Shown in pieces: positions 7,164 through 17,723 of a stretch of 64,000 bases of DNA. The stretch lies in assembly GCF_008124765.1 (NCBI RefSeq), contig NZ_VNHS01000007.1, positions 248,001 to 312,000 of the forward strand. The letters run 5' to 3'. Position numbers and translations under genes: made by a program. Source of the DNA: Paenibacillus methanolicus (GTDB lineage Bacteria; Bacillota; Bacilli; Paenibacillales; Paenibacillaceae). Positions within the stretch are counted from its first letter, which is position 1. Each line of letters opens with the position of its first letter. The notes under the pieces were generated by a model, which did not search any database, was not told the origin of the DNA, and saw nothing but the letters and a program-made list of their open reading frames with translations.

Positions 7164-8732
7164 TTATCGGTCGGATGAATCGCCGTTGTCCGGCTGGACA
7201 GCTTCCGGGGCCGTCTCGCCTTCGCTGCGCGGAGCGCTCGCCGCCGGCGTAGGAGCAGGGGGTTCGGCTGCCGGAGGGGCGCTTTTGCGCTCTACTTTGA
7301 AGTTGAACTTCCGCAGCAGCAGGAGGAGAAGCGCGACTAAGATGGCCAAGAGTAGGACGCCGCCGGCGATGAACAGGTACAGCTGCCAGTTTATGCCGGA
7401 GTCGGCAGGCTGGTTGTTCACGGCCATCCGCGAATCGGTGATGAACGTCTGAATGTACGGATAACCGGGATTCAGCTCGTTGACTTCCCGGAATTTATCG
7501 AGCGCCTTGGCGTATTTCTGTTGATTGTAGAGCGTGAGGCCTTCCTTATAAAGCGACGTCAGTTGGCTCTCGGTCGGCGTGACGTTCAGCTCGTTCAGGA
7601 ATTGCGTGGCGATGCTGATCGGCACGACGAAGTTCATGCCCTGCACGGCGGTGCCGTCGCTGGAGTCGATGCTGCCGAAGGTCGCGATGCCGATCGCTTC
7701 CCCTTTGTCGTTGAAGACCGGGCCGCCGCTATTGCCGTGCGTCATCGCGGCATCCACCTGCATGATGTCCCAACCGCCGGGCATCGTTTTGCGGGCGCTG
7801 ATGAGTCCGGACGTCAACGTCGATTCGACGACGCTCTCCTCGGCCAGCATCGGGTTGAAGGTCGCCGCGCCCGGATAGCCGATGACGTAGATCGGATCGC
7901 CGGTCCGAAGCGAGCCGTCGTCGCCGAGCGGAACGGTCGGCAGGTTCTCCTTGTCGATCTTCAGAATCGCTACGTCTTTGCCGGGGCTTGGCTCGCCGCG
8001 GCTCTTGATCTCGCTGGCGAAGCCTTTCTGCATCGTCTGCACGCCCGGGATCGCCACGCCCATCTCGGTGTACACCTTCGTTTGCACGTCGCTCAGCGTC
8101 GCGTACCGGACGTAGAAGCTGGCCGCGGCTTGCCGCAGCTGCTGCAAAATCTCTTCGGTCGGCTTGTAGTTGCTCGCCTTGACTTCCGCGACGAAGGCCG
8201 TGACGTCCTGCTCGATCAGTTCCTGCAGGCCGGTCGTAATCAGCGTCTGCTTCAGTTGGTCCTCGGGCGTGTACACGACGTGGGCATTCGTCAGAATGTA
8301 GCCGTCCGGCGTAATGATGAAGCCCGTGCCGGTCGCGCCGGCTTGCACCTCTTTGGTCGTGTACGTGTCGGTCGGGATGAGGTAGAGGAGCGGATCCTTG
8401 AAAATTTCCTTGAAAATGGCGTCGATCACCGCATTCGGGTCGTTCGCGAGCGCGCCGCTGACGATATCGCCCGCGAGCTTGTTCTGCAGCTTGGTGAGCG
8501 CCTCTTGCGACATGGTGACGTCCGGGATGGAGATGTTCGCGGAATAGAGGGTGGCGATCATCACGACGCCGGGCTTGTTCGTATCGGCGATGATGCGGGG
8601 GTCCATCGCGACGGGCTCGTCGGCCGCGGCCGCCCGGCTCTGCATGAGACCGAAGAGACTGACGGCCAGGCCGATGACGAGCAAACGGTGAAGGAACCGC
8701 CGCAGCCGGGGGTTCCTGAGCGTTAGATTCAT
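7164..8732 (-). CDS. Membrane-anchored trypsin-like serine protease (S1C/HtrA-related) with TPR-like segment
   Basis: The N-terminus has a signal/anchor segment (residues 10-35, cleavable after RAAAA). The trypsin-like domain has His151 (ILTNAHVV), Asp253 (KDVAILKID) and Ser335 (THGNSGGP). The His-Asp distance of about 100 residues is far longer than the roughly 30 of HtrA proteins, so an insertion occupies residues 155-240. No PDZ domain is seen. Instead residues 390-430 look like a TPR pair, followed by a transmembrane helix (450-473) and a Pro/Ala-rich acidic tail. Extracytoplasmic stress proteolysis is the likely role. The start has an AGGAGG-type site. Confidence 0.88.
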   Translation of the reverse strand: MNLTLRNPRLRRFLHRLLVIGLAVSLFGLMQSRAAAADEPVAMDPRIIADTNKPGVVMIATLYSANISIPDVTMSQEALTKLQNKLAGDIVSGALANDPNAVIDAIFKEIFKDPLLYLIPTDTYTTKEVQAGATGTGFIITPDGYILTNAHVVYTPEDQLKQTLITTGLQELIEQDVTAFVAEVKASNYKPTEEILQQLRQAAASFYVRYATLSDVQTKVYTEMGVAIPGVQTMQKGFASEIKSRGEPSPGKDVAILKIDKENLPTVPLGDDGSLRTGDPIYVIGYPGAATFNPMLAEESVVESTLTSGLISARKTMPGGWDIMQVDAAMTHGNSGGPVFNDKGEAIGIATFGSIDSSDGTAVQGMNFVVPISIATQFLNELNVTPTESQLTSLYKEGLTLYNQQKYAKALDKFREVNELNPGYPYIQTFITDSRMAVNNQPADSGINWQLYLFIAGGVLLLAILVALLLLLLRKFNFKVERKSAPPAAEPPAPTPAASAPRSEGETAPEAVQPDNGDSSDR

Positions 8733-9011
8733 AATAAAGCTCCTCCTTCAGTTATTCCTGACGTGGAAACCGATGGCAGAAATCATTCCTGAACGATTGT
8801 ATTACCTGCAAGGGCAGATTAGACTCCATGGACGAGCCGGGCGGACCTAAAAGGTTTGTTAAGCGCGATGGAGGCGAGTCGGGCAAGCGTGCAGGAGAAT
8901 GTGGAAATGACTAGAAATAGTGGATAGCGCAAGGTGATGAACGCGTCTAGTCGGCGCCTCTCTTATTGAGGGCATTGCGCGCGCCGCTGGAAATGAAGGG
9001 GGAGCAATACG

Positions 9012-9626
9012 ATGAGCGAGTTTACCGCAGGTAGTTTGACGATCCAGCCGTATAAGACGAAATTGAGCGAAATGAATCCCGTCTATATGCGGGACCTCAA
9101 CGACAAGTGGGTGCTCTTTATGACCGAAGATACGGAGGCCGGCGAAGAGCTGCCGGAGCAGGTGCGGGCGCTGTCGGCGGCGTTGCCCGTGCTTTATTTT
9201 TACAATTTCGAGGATCACGCATGGGGGTATCGGATCGTTCATGAGGGCGAGGAGTTGGCCGCTCTTCACGTGTCGTATGAAGTGAAGGATGAATTCATTA
9301 TGCAATTGGCCGCCCAGCGGTACCCGGATCAGGATCTGTTCGAATTGGTCTATGTCGACCCTGGGCAGACGGTGTATAACCAATTGGCGCAGGAGGTGAA
9401 TGCTTGGCCGTCGTATGTAGAGGCGGTAGCGAACCAGTTCGCCAATCGCAACGTGGAGCAGTTCCGTCTATTCGACGTAGAGGACGCGTGCATCGAGCGG
9501 TTACGGGATATTTTGAACGGGGATTACTACGGAACGCTGGGCTCCTACCGACAGCTGGTGAGGGAGTTTAAGGAAGTGCTGCACATGAAGGAAATGAGCT
9601 GGATTCGGTATGATTCTTTGGCCTAA
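9012..9626 (+). CDS. Conserved hypothetical protein
   Basis: A 204-aa soluble, acidic protein with mixed alpha/beta character. No signal peptide, membrane segment or catalytic motif is recognisable. The start ATG has a clear GAAGGGGGAG site 7 bp upstream. The 280-bp gap before it holds no other gene. The central stretch (FEDHAWGYRIVHEGEELAAL) reads like a regulatory or binding domain. A small membrane-protein gene follows 40 bp downstream. Confidence 0.75.
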   Translation: MSEFTAGSLTIQPYKTKLSEMNPVYMRDLNDKWVLFMTEDTEAGEELPEQVRALSAALPVLYFYNFEDHAWGYRIVHEGEELAALHVSYEVKDEFIMQLAAQRYPDQDLFELVYVDPGQTVYNQLAQEVNAWPSYVEAVANQFANRNVEQFRLFDVEDACIERLRDILNGDYYGTLGSYRQLVREFKEVLHMKEMSWIRYDSLA

Positions 9627-9666
9627 ACGAGGAGATCGTTAATCAGAACGGAGCGAGGTGAGCCCC

Positions 9667-9939
9667 TTGATAAAAGCTACACTCCCAAACCTGCTCATTG
9701 GAGGCGGATGCGCCGTTGTGTGGGTGCTAATCGGGGTGCCGATCTATATGAACGTGTTCGCCTCGCTTCCGAGCTTTGGGACGACCTACCTTGTTCATTT
9801 CCTATGGGGAGTTCCCGCAGGCCTGTTTATCTTCGGTGCGATGGTGATGAAGAACGCCCGCTCTAAAATGTTATTGCTGTCGTTGCTGGCGGGGACCGTA
9901 ATGCTCTCCTATGCGCCTTCCTGGCTAGAACGACTTTAG
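9667..9939 (+). CDS. Small integral membrane protein, function unknown
   Basis: About 90 aa with three predicted hydrophobic helices (near residues 5-27, 38-57 and 66-82). A GTG at 9658 is in frame, but the GAGGTGAG ribosome binding site overlaps it and is placed for the TTG at 9667, giving an N-terminus MIKATLPNLL. It probably shares a transcript with the preceding hypothetical gene. Confidence 0.65.
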   Translation: MIKATLPNLLIGGGCAVVWVLIGVPIYMNVFASLPSFGTTYLVHFLWGVPAGLFIFGAMVMKNARSKMLLLSLLAGTVMLSYAPSWLERL

Positions 9940-9960
9940 GTCGTGCCCCCATAAATGAGA

Positions 9961-9999
9961 AACCGGCAAGCCGAGGCTTAGAAGCCCGCTTGCCGGTTT
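9961..9999. terminator. Bidirectional terminator between convergent genes
   Basis: Arms aaccggcaagc (9961-9971) and gcttgccggtt (9988-9998) form an 11-bp stem. The hairpin separates the + strand membrane-protein gene from the - strand stalk-domain gene. Confidence 0.75.
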
Positions 10000-10001
10000 G
10001 C

Positions 10002-11477
10002 TTACTTATACGTAATGTTAATCTTCTCTTCCTGCTGGTTCCAATCCACCTTGGCCCCCAGCTGCTCGCTGACGAAGCGCAGCGGCAGGTAAGAAGTGCC
10101 GGCCAGGCTGAACGGCGGCGTGCCGGTGTCGACCGCTTTGCCGTTTAGCGTCGTAATGCCCGTCGTATAGTTAATCGTAATTTTGAGCGGGTCGGAGGCT
10201 TGGGCGCCGCCTTCCAGCGTGACCAGCTTCTCGGCGGCGTTCCACGTAATTTTGGCCCCGAGCTTCTCGAAGATCGAGCGAAGCGGGACGAACGTCTGGT
10301 TGGAACGCGAGACGACGCCGTTCGTCAGTTCCACGGCTTCGTCGTTCAGAACGACCTCGATCGGCTTTTGTACCGGGACGGGCGTCCAGTGCTCGAATTC
10401 GAAATCGCCGTAGCCGAGCTCGGAATTTTTGTTAATGCCTACGCCCCATAGCGAGCCGTCCGTCTTCTGGAAGAATAGATGACGGTATTCGGGTTCCGCG
10501 TTGTCCACGTCCGAGGCGATCAGTTTGAAGGATGGGTTGGCCGGCAGCTTCTCCATCTCGATCGACGTCATATATAGCTTGCCGCTGTTCGTCAGCACGA
10601 GCAACGCGCGCTCCACGGCGAAGGCGGCCTTGACGTCGTTGATGGTCGTGATGCGAATCGGCGATTGGCGGTGCCGAGCCGTCGTATCCGACCAGCCCGT
10701 CACGGTATTTCCCCAGTACCAAAGCTGGGAATTGCCATCGATCGCGACGGCGGCGTTGAACGATTGAATGTCGGTCAAGCCTTTGACCTGCCGGGGATTA
10801 CGATCGGAATTGGCGACTTCGGCAGGAAGGCCCCATACCGTCCCGTCGTTCTTGAGCGCGAAGTTGTCCTGCAGGTCGACGATGCCGCTTAATCCGGCAA
10901 CCGGCTTGGCGGTCGTCTCGTCCTTCAGTTTGCGCTGCACGGTGCCGTCTTTCTTCAGGAACAACCACTGCTCGCGCCATTGCGTCGCATCGCTCTCGCT
11001 GTACCGGCTGATGTCCGTCACGCCTTCGAGGCCCGCAACTTTGGCAACTTGCGACGGAAGCGGTTCGTGAGTAACCGAGTCGTACGGTATGGCGTAGACG
11101 GCACCGGCGCCATCGACGATGTAGATGAGGTCGCCTGAGCTGACGGAGAAGGCGAGACCGCTTACGCCCGGTACTTGGGTGACCGTCGCCTTGCCGGTCT
11201 GCGGGGCGATCGTCCATTGCCAGACGGTGTTGTCTTGCTTCAGGACGAGTCTGTTCGGGAACGCCTTCTTCACGCCGCTCAGCGCATTCACCTGTGTCGG
11301 CACGGCCCGCTGTGCAATGCCCCAGACGCCCCAATTCCAGAAGGTGCCGTTCTTCTTGACGATGGCGTTCGGTTCGTAATCTTGAATCGTTCCGCCGACC
11401 GGCGCGGCGGAGACGGATGCCGCGGCTTGGAGCGCGAATGCGGAAGTGACCATAAGCGAAACCATGCGTTTTTTCAT
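10002..11477 (-). CDS. Secreted RCC1-like repeat protein with C-terminal stalk domain (copper amine oxidase N-terminal type)
   Basis: The signal peptide spans residues 1-24 (cleavage near VSA-AP). Residues about 35-370 contain repeated segments of the type KNGTFWNWG, KQDNTVWQW, KNDGTVWGL, DGNSQLWYWG and KTDGSLWGVG, as in RCC1-like beta-propellers. The C-terminal 120 residues have the two stalk-domain signatures FVPLRSIFEKLGAKITWN and YLPLRFVSEQLGAKVDWN. In Paenibacillaceae such proteins are exported and thought to attach to or build the cell surface. No enzyme site is visible. The start has a ribosome binding site (AAGGAGG type). Confidence 0.88.
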   Translation of the reverse strand: MKKRMVSLMVTSAFALQAAASVSAAPVGGTIQDYEPNAIVKKNGTFWNWGVWGIAQRAVPTQVNALSGVKKAFPNRLVLKQDNTVWQWTIAPQTGKATVTQVPGVSGLAFSVSSGDLIYIVDGAGAVYAIPYDSVTHEPLPSQVAKVAGLEGVTDISRYSESDATQWREQWLFLKKDGTVQRKLKDETTAKPVAGLSGIVDLQDNFALKNDGTVWGLPAEVANSDRNPRQVKGLTDIQSFNAAVAIDGNSQLWYWGNTVTGWSDTTARHRQSPIRITTINDVKAAFAVERALLVLTNSGKLYMTSIEMEKLPANPSFKLIASDVDNAEPEYRHLFFQKTDGSLWGVGINKNSELGYGDFEFEHWTPVPVQKPIEVVLNDEAVELTNGVVSRSNQTFVPLRSIFEKLGAKITWNAAEKLVTLEGGAQASDPLKITINYTTGITTLNGKAVDTGTPPFSLAGTSYLPLRFVSEQLGAKVDWNQQEEKINITYK

Positions 11478-11657
11478 GACTATGATTTTCCTCCTTGTGT
11501 GCGGTTAAATTGCAAGGACCACCAATTAGACGCATCATCTCGCCAAAAGGTTACCAGTATATAGGTAGATCTCACAAAAAACAGGTTTTCTTGTTCTTGG
11601 ATATTAGCTAGTCCGAGTTCCTATACCGGGAGAGCAGTCTTCTGAAAGGCAAAATAA

Positions 11658-11681
11658 AGAGCAGCCCGCCAAGGCTGCTCT
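11658..11681 (-). terminator. Rho-independent terminator on the minus strand
   Basis: A perfect 9-bp stem agagcagcc/ggctgctct with a 6-nt loop is followed on the minus strand by TTATTTT. It lies 7 bp after the stop of the short minus-strand frame at 11689. Confidence 0.8.
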
Positions 11682-11688
11682 ATCTATT

Positions 11689-11859
11689 TTATTCCAAGCC
11701 AGACCTCTGCATCGGATTCATGTCACGGAAATAAAATTCCTCCAGAATAATGGCCAGGAACGCGGGTTGCGTCTTTTTGTGCAGCGTGCGCGTTAATAGG
11801 TGCTGCAAGAATGAGTCTTCTACCGTCTCCAAAATGCGTATCTTTTGATTTGCTCGCAT
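11689..11859 (-). CDS. Possible small protein of 56 aa
   Basis: An ATG-initiated frame encodes 56 residues with a plausible alpha-helical composition (begins MRANQKIRILETVEDSF). It stops 7 bp before a strong minus-strand terminator, which argues that the minus strand is transcribed here. The upstream sequence lacks a good ribosome binding site, a point against it. I do not recognise a family. The rest of the 588-bp gap between 11477 and 12066 shows nothing convincing. Confidence 0.4.
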   Translation of the reverse strand: MRANQKIRILETVEDSFLQHLLTRTLHKKTQPAFLAIILEEFYFRDMNPMQRSGLE

Positions 11860-12065
11860 AAGGTGGAATCAGCCCTTCATAGAAGATCGAGTACGAGTAT
11901 CCTTAACCGTGTTTGTAAGATTTTGAAACAAGTCCGAGCGCAATTTTATTCAATTGTAAGCAAGTGGGCTGTGCAAATAGCAAGCATCTTCCAAAAGAGG
12001 TAGAATGGCAGGAGGCTGCACTCGGCAAATAGAAAGAATCGACAATAGACTTCGGAGGTATACAG

Positions 12066-12530
12066 ATGAATCATGCGCGTAATTTCGTCCTATTCTTGTG
12101 GGTTGCACTAGGCTGGGCATTCGTTCGAAACATCGGCCTGTATGATGGGTTCCGGGCGATTTTCGGCTCGGTCTATCTCCTAACCTACGGCGTTATTCTA
12201 GCGGGGATATCGATTTTATACCTAATTCTTCGTTCTTGGATTAAGAGGAACACCGCGATCGAGCCGTCTCCGAAGTTTCGTAAGGGACGCGCGATAGCAA
12301 GATGGGTGCCGGTGCTGCCGACCATCGCCTTTTTTATGTTTGCTTACACCAACGATTATGGTCCGTATACGCTGCGAACCCGCGATTTTAATCCGGCATC
12401 GCTGGAGCGTCTCATGGATGCGTTAGGGAATACGTTAAACCTGACGTTTCTCTTCTATGCGATCATCGAGTTCTTGCTCATGGCGCTGCTATGGCAGGCG
12501 AGGAAGGAGCGGCAGACGAGAGCGGTTTGA
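12066..12530 (+). CDS. Integral membrane protein, function unknown
   Basis: 154 aa with four hydrophobic helices (about residues 5-22, 33-56, 75-92 and 122-142) and a positively charged loop after helix 2. No motif suggests a function. The ATG follows a CGGAGGT site at 7-8 bp. It appears isolated: an unremarkable 206-bp stretch precedes it and a regulatory-looking AT-rich region follows. Confidence 0.75.
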   Translation: MNHARNFVLFLWVALGWAFVRNIGLYDGFRAIFGSVYLLTYGVILAGISILYLILRSWIKRNTAIEPSPKFRKGRAIARWVPVLPTIAFFMFAYTNDYGPYTLRTRDFNPASLERLMDALGNTLNLTFLFYAIIEFLLMALLWQARKERQTRAV

Positions 12531-12574
12531 GTGGGGCGGCTTTTCCCCTCAAGCATCTCCCGAATCGAAAAAAA

Positions 12575-12606
12575 TTACAATTTTCTAGAATCCGATTCTA
12601 TTGTAA
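12575..12606. promoter_or_regulatory. Nested inverted repeat upstream of the FGGY kinase
   Basis: Outer arms ttacaat/attgtaa (12575-12581 and 12600-12606) enclose inner arms agaat/attct (12587-12591 and 12595-12599). The following 60 bp are strongly AT-rich (attaatcaattaat), unlike the surroundings, and probably hold the kinase promoter. The inverted repeat is a candidate operator or transcript hairpin. Confidence 0.4.
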
Positions 12607-12682
12607 TATAGGTTGTATATTTGCTAATATATTAATCAATTAATCGTATTAAAAATCATTGAACGATGATGGGGGATTAGGC

Positions 12683-14281
<1,599 letters not shown>

Positions 14282-14305
14282 CACGAGTTAATTATTAAAG
14301 GAAGG

Positions 14306-14333
14306 AAGGCCGCGCGGGCAACCGGGCGGCCTT
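14306..14333 (+). terminator. Rho-independent terminator
   Basis: Arms aaggccg and cggcctt with a 14-nt loop, extended by flanking aaggaa/ttcctt pairing and followed by a T-rich tail. It terminates the FGGY kinase. Confidence 0.75.
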
Positions 14334-14367
14334 TTCCTTTTGGGGCGGCGTGATAGACGGCCGGCCC

Positions 14368-15900
14368 TTATTCCTCGTTCGCGCTCAAATACTCGCTCCA
14401 TAAATCTTGCTGCTCCCTGGTCATGCCGCCGGTAATCGACGAGAAGTCGATCCGCCGGTCGAACGCATCCTTCAAGCGGTCGAACTGCGCGAAGCTGCCC
14501 GTAAAAGCTTGCAGCGTCCGCGAGCCCGTCAGCGATTCGAGCTCGCCCAGCTCCGCGTTCGTCAGCTCCACTTCCCGAAGCGCGGGCAATGCCGCCAACG
14601 CGGAAGCATCGCGTACGCTGGAATCTTCGAGCCTCAGTTTAGCCAGCGCCCGGCAGCCGGTTAGAAAATCGAGCGAAGCCAGATCGGCGCACTGGATGGT
14701 CAGCGATTGGAGCCGGCTCAACTGTCCGATCGCGGCTTGCTGCTCCGGCCGATCGACAGCGGAGACGCTCAAGACGCGCAGACCGGCCATGGAACGAAGC
14801 GGGCTGAAGTCCTCGACCTGCGTTTGGGTCACGTCTAGCTCCTTCAGCTTCGATAAGGCGGCGAGCGGGGCCAGATCGCGCGCTTGGGTACGGGACAAAT
14901 TCAGCATGCGCAGCTCGGATAAGCCGGCGAGCGGTTCGAGCGACGGGATCGGATTGTTCGTCAAGTACAGCGTCTTCAGCGCAGGGAGATCGGCAAGAGG
15001 GGCAACATCCTCGATCTGATTCGCGCTCAGCACCAGCTCGCGCAGCTCCCGGCAGCAGCGGAGCGGCTCGATCTCGCGCAAGTCTTCTCTAATGAATCGA
15101 AGCGTCTTGGCTTGCAAAAATCCGCGTTCGATCGAAGGTCCGCACGCCGCGATCCGCTTCCGCCACTCCGGCGCGAGCCCTTCATACCACGCTTCGATAT
15201 CCGATAGCGGGGAGACGGACTGAACCGGATTCGGATAGGGTAGCGGTAGCGTGCGCAGCGCGTCCAGGAAACTCCCCTCCGAGCGGCGACCGTAACTCCA
15301 CCAGATGTCGTCGGCTTCACCATCGTCCTCATCCTCTTCGTCGTCCTCGTCTTCCTCGCCGCCTTCGTTCTCCGCGTGAACCGTATACTCGCCATTCTCC
15401 AGCGCCTGCAGCACGAACTTCAAGAAATCCGACAGCGACTCCGCAATGACATACTTGTACGACTCGTCCCGACCGAAATTAATAATCTGTCCCGTTGTTC
15501 CTTGCGGACCGGGATCCAGATCCACGCCGATATGGTTGCCGCCGCCGTCGTGGGCAAAGGGCAGCCAGCGCAGATTGATGTATTGCTCCTTGATCGCGCC
15601 TGCGGGAACCGAATAATGGTCGAACGAATCCCCATACTCGGCTTCAAGTTCACGCCAGACTTGCCACTGCCGGAGGAGCTCCGCGAGCGACAGGAATTCC
15701 ATGCCGAAGAACACGCCGAGACTATCCGGATGCTCGCCGTTATGCAGCCGATACAGCTCCCGCAGGTCGTCCGGCAGCGGGAAGCCGAGCGCCTCCTCGG
15801 TTTGGCGAATAAGCGTTTCATCCGCGGGGGCGTTCCATCTAATAGAAGGAACCACGGCTTGCAGCCGGTGCTCCAGTTCGTGCACGATGTTTTGCAGCAA
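14368..15900 (-). CDS. SMI1/KNR4 (SUKH)-domain protein with leucine-rich repeats
   Basis: The N-terminal domain (residues about 20-165) has SMI1/KNR4 features: PADETLIRQTEEALGFPLP, DLRELYRLHNG, and LRWLPFAHDGGGNHIGVDLD. An extremely acidic linker of about 22 residues (nearly all Glu/Asp/Gly) follows. The C-terminal half has at least six leucine-rich units of the type LRELVLSANQIEDVAPLADL. SUKH proteins often act as immunity proteins or protein-interaction modules; no toxin gene is adjacent. The frame is open to 16134, but that extension overlaps the divergent gene's promoter region. An AAAGGAG site at 15912-15918 supports the TTG at 15900 (a GTG at 15909 overlaps it). Confidence 0.82.
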   Translation of the reverse strand: MLQNIVHELEHRLQAVVPSIRWNAPADETLIRQTEEALGFPLPDDLRELYRLHNGEHPDSLGVFFGMEFLSLAELLRQWQVWRELEAEYGDSFDHYSVPAGAIKEQYINLRWLPFAHDGGGNHIGVDLDPGPQGTTGQIINFGRDESYKYVIAESLSDFLKFVLQALENGEYTVHAENEGGEEDEDDEEDEDDGEADDIWWSYGRRSEGSFLDALRTLPLPYPNPVQSVSPLSDIEAWYEGLAPEWRKRIAACGPSIERGFLQAKTLRFIREDLREIEPLRCCRELRELVLSANQIEDVAPLADLPALKTLYLTNNPIPSLEPLAGLSELRMLNLSRTQARDLAPLAALSKLKELDVTQTQVEDFSPLRSMAGLRVLSVSAVDRPEQQAAIGQLSRLQSLTIQCADLASLDFLTGCRALAKLRLEDSSVRDASALAALPALREVELTNAELGELESLTGSRTLQAFTGSFAQFDRLKDAFDRRIDFSSITGGMTREQQDLWSEYLSANEE

Positions 15901-16132
15901 GGCGATCGTCACTCCTTTATGCGAACTTAAATGCCGTCTTGAACCTTCGGGATACGCGCCGCGTAATCCTTCATTTTCCAAGCTGCTTTTGGTCTTTCGA
16001 ATGGTCCTTCCAATCCCGCTCGTTCCCAACTTTACAAAATATTCGGACCGTTCTAACAGAACAACGACGCTTTCCCGGTAATATAGGCGGTGGACAATCT
16101 TATTCGCGGTGAGCGAAAGGGGAGACGAACGC

Positions 16133-16975
16133 ATGAAATTGGTGTTGATGGGGGATTTGCATTTTCACGACATCGACGAGTCGGTCGAAGGATGGCGGGA
16201 AGCGCGGGCCGGTTTCTATGAATCGGTGCTGGAACGGTTTCTGGAGGTAGACGCGGATTTCCATATCTCGCTTGGGGATTTGACGAATTATGGCACCACT
16301 TCCGAACTGATGGAGGTCTACGAGATCCTTCGTCGCAAGGACCGCAACTTCATCCATGTGCTGGGCAATCACGACCTGTACGCCCAAACTCGCCGCGAGG
16401 TGCTGGCATTGACCGGCGGCCGGCGCTACCATGCGATCGATACGGAGGAAGCGATGCTCGTCTTCCTGGATACCGCCAAAGAGATGGATCACGCGGATTG
16501 GGGCGGCTGGATCGACGATGAGCAGCTGCAGTGGTTCGAAGGCGTCGTGCAAGCGTCCGGATCGAAGCCGCTGCTCGTCTTCGGCCATCACCCGGTGTAC
16601 CAAACGACGACGCGCTCGGAGACGGATAAAGGCTCCATTCACCCGAGCATCGATATGTGGAACATCCTACGTCAGAAGGAAGGAACGGGCGTCTACTTCA
16701 ACGGCCATACGCATGTGGATTCGATCGTCCAGCAGGAGAACTGGACGTTCGTACAGCTGTCGGCGTGTATCGACCAACATGGCTTCCGCGTCGTCGAGCT
16801 CGGCGAGCGGGACATCCGCATTGCGGCAATCGACTGCGACGATGCCGACATGGCGGAGCACGCCCGGACGCTGCACGGCCATATGCCGCATTTCCGCCAC
16901 AATCCGAACGCGCGCGGACAGGCGGAGGAGCGCGAATGTCTCATCGCGTGCGCGCCCGCGCTGAACGCGCAATGA
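16133..16975 (+). CDS. Calcineurin-like metallophosphoesterase
   Basis: 280 aa with all motifs of the dinuclear-metal phosphoesterase fold: GDLHFHD (8-14), GDLTNYG, GNHDLY, GHHPVY and NGHTHVD. No signal peptide, so cytoplasmic. Likely activity is phosphomono- or phosphodiester hydrolysis. The ATG at 16133 has AAGGGGAG 8 bp upstream; an in-frame GTG at 16109 precedes that site and is less likely. The stop overlaps the start of glpP (ATGA), so the two are translationally coupled. With the downstream glycerophosphodiesterases and G3P transporter, a role in glycerol-phosphate diester metabolism is a reasonable inference. Confidence 0.9.
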   Translation: MKLVLMGDLHFHDIDESVEGWREARAGFYESVLERFLEVDADFHISLGDLTNYGTTSELMEVYEILRRKDRNFIHVLGNHDLYAQTRREVLALTGGRRYHAIDTEEAMLVFLDTAKEMDHADWGGWIDDEQLQWFEGVVQASGSKPLLVFGHHPVYQTTTRSETDKGSIHPSIDMWNILRQKEGTGVYFNGHTHVDSIVQQENWTFVQLSACIDQHGFRVVELGERDIRIAAIDCDDADMAEHARTLHGHMPHFRHNPNARGQAEERECLIACAPALNAQ

Positions 16976-17613
16976 GCGAACGAATGAAGCAGCCCGCTAT
17001 GTTGAATGCATTCTACGACCGGCTTGCCGCGAACCGGATGATCGCCTCGATCAAGGAGCCGAAACATATCGAGGTGGCGCTGCGCCATCGGCAGCTGCTG
17101 AGCGGCGTCTTCCTGCTGACCGGCCACATCGGGGTGCTGAAAGGCTACGTCGATCTGTTCAACGAGCATGGGCTGCCGGTCTTCCTTCATCTCGAGAAAA
17201 TCGGGGGACTGAGCACCGACTACCACGGTCTCGATTATTTGGCCAAGACGATCAAGCCGGCCGGTATCATTACGACGAAGACGAGCGTCGTGCGCACCGC
17301 GAAGAAAATGGGGCTCATCACGATCCAGCGCTTCTTCCTCGTCGATTCGGAAGGGCTCGACAATATCGCCAAGAGCTTGAGCCAGACCGAGCCGGATATC
17401 GTCGAGCTGATGCCGGCCCGCATCCCGGAGATGATCGGGCACGTCAAGAGCTTCACGGACCTGCCGATCATTACCGGCGGGCTGCTGTACGAGACCGCGC
17501 ACGCGCAGCAATGTCTGAGTCATGGGGCGACCGCGATCTCCGCGTCCAAGCCGGAGCTCTGGAGCGCTGTCCATAAGCTGCGGGACGGCCGGAACGTCAG
17601 ACAGATGGCGTAG
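16972..17613 (+). CDS. glpP: Glycerol-3-phosphate-responsive mRNA antiterminator GlpP
   Basis: GlpP binds glycerol-3-phosphate and then leader mRNA of glp genes, preventing early termination (known for Bacillus subtilis). The 213-aa protein shows the family blocks SGVFLLTGHIG, VFLHLEKIGGLSTDYHGLDY, GIITTKTSVVRTAKKMGL, QRFFLVDSEGL, ELMPARIPEMI and ITGGLLYE. The start ATG at 16972 overlaps the metallophosphoesterase stop as ATGA. A second in-frame ATG at 16984 is possible. The most likely target is the leader at 17978-18054 in front of the G3P transporter operon. Being next to a Ugp-type transporter rather than glpFKD is notable. Confidence 0.93.
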   Translation: MSERMKQPAMLNAFYDRLAANRMIASIKEPKHIEVALRHRQLLSGVFLLTGHIGVLKGYVDLFNEHGLPVFLHLEKIGGLSTDYHGLDYLAKTIKPAGIITTKTSVVRTAKKMGLITIQRFFLVDSEGLDNIAKSLSQTEPDIVELMPARIPEMIGHVKSFTDLPIITGGLLYETAHAQQCLSHGATAISASKPELWSAVHKLRDGRNVRQMA

Positions 17614-17723
17614 CCGGATCGCTGAACGCAAACCAATCTGCTTTGCTTCTTGTTTAGGAAATTGTGCAGTTATTCATGTTGTGGATCGGAGTATAGCATA
17701 TTCGCGAGAAGCACCCCATACGA

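Noticed and set aside
15901..16134. N-terminal extension of the SMI1/LRR frame
   Set aside because: Overlaps the divergent phosphoesterase start and promoter region; the ribosome binding site at 15912-15918 sets a later start.
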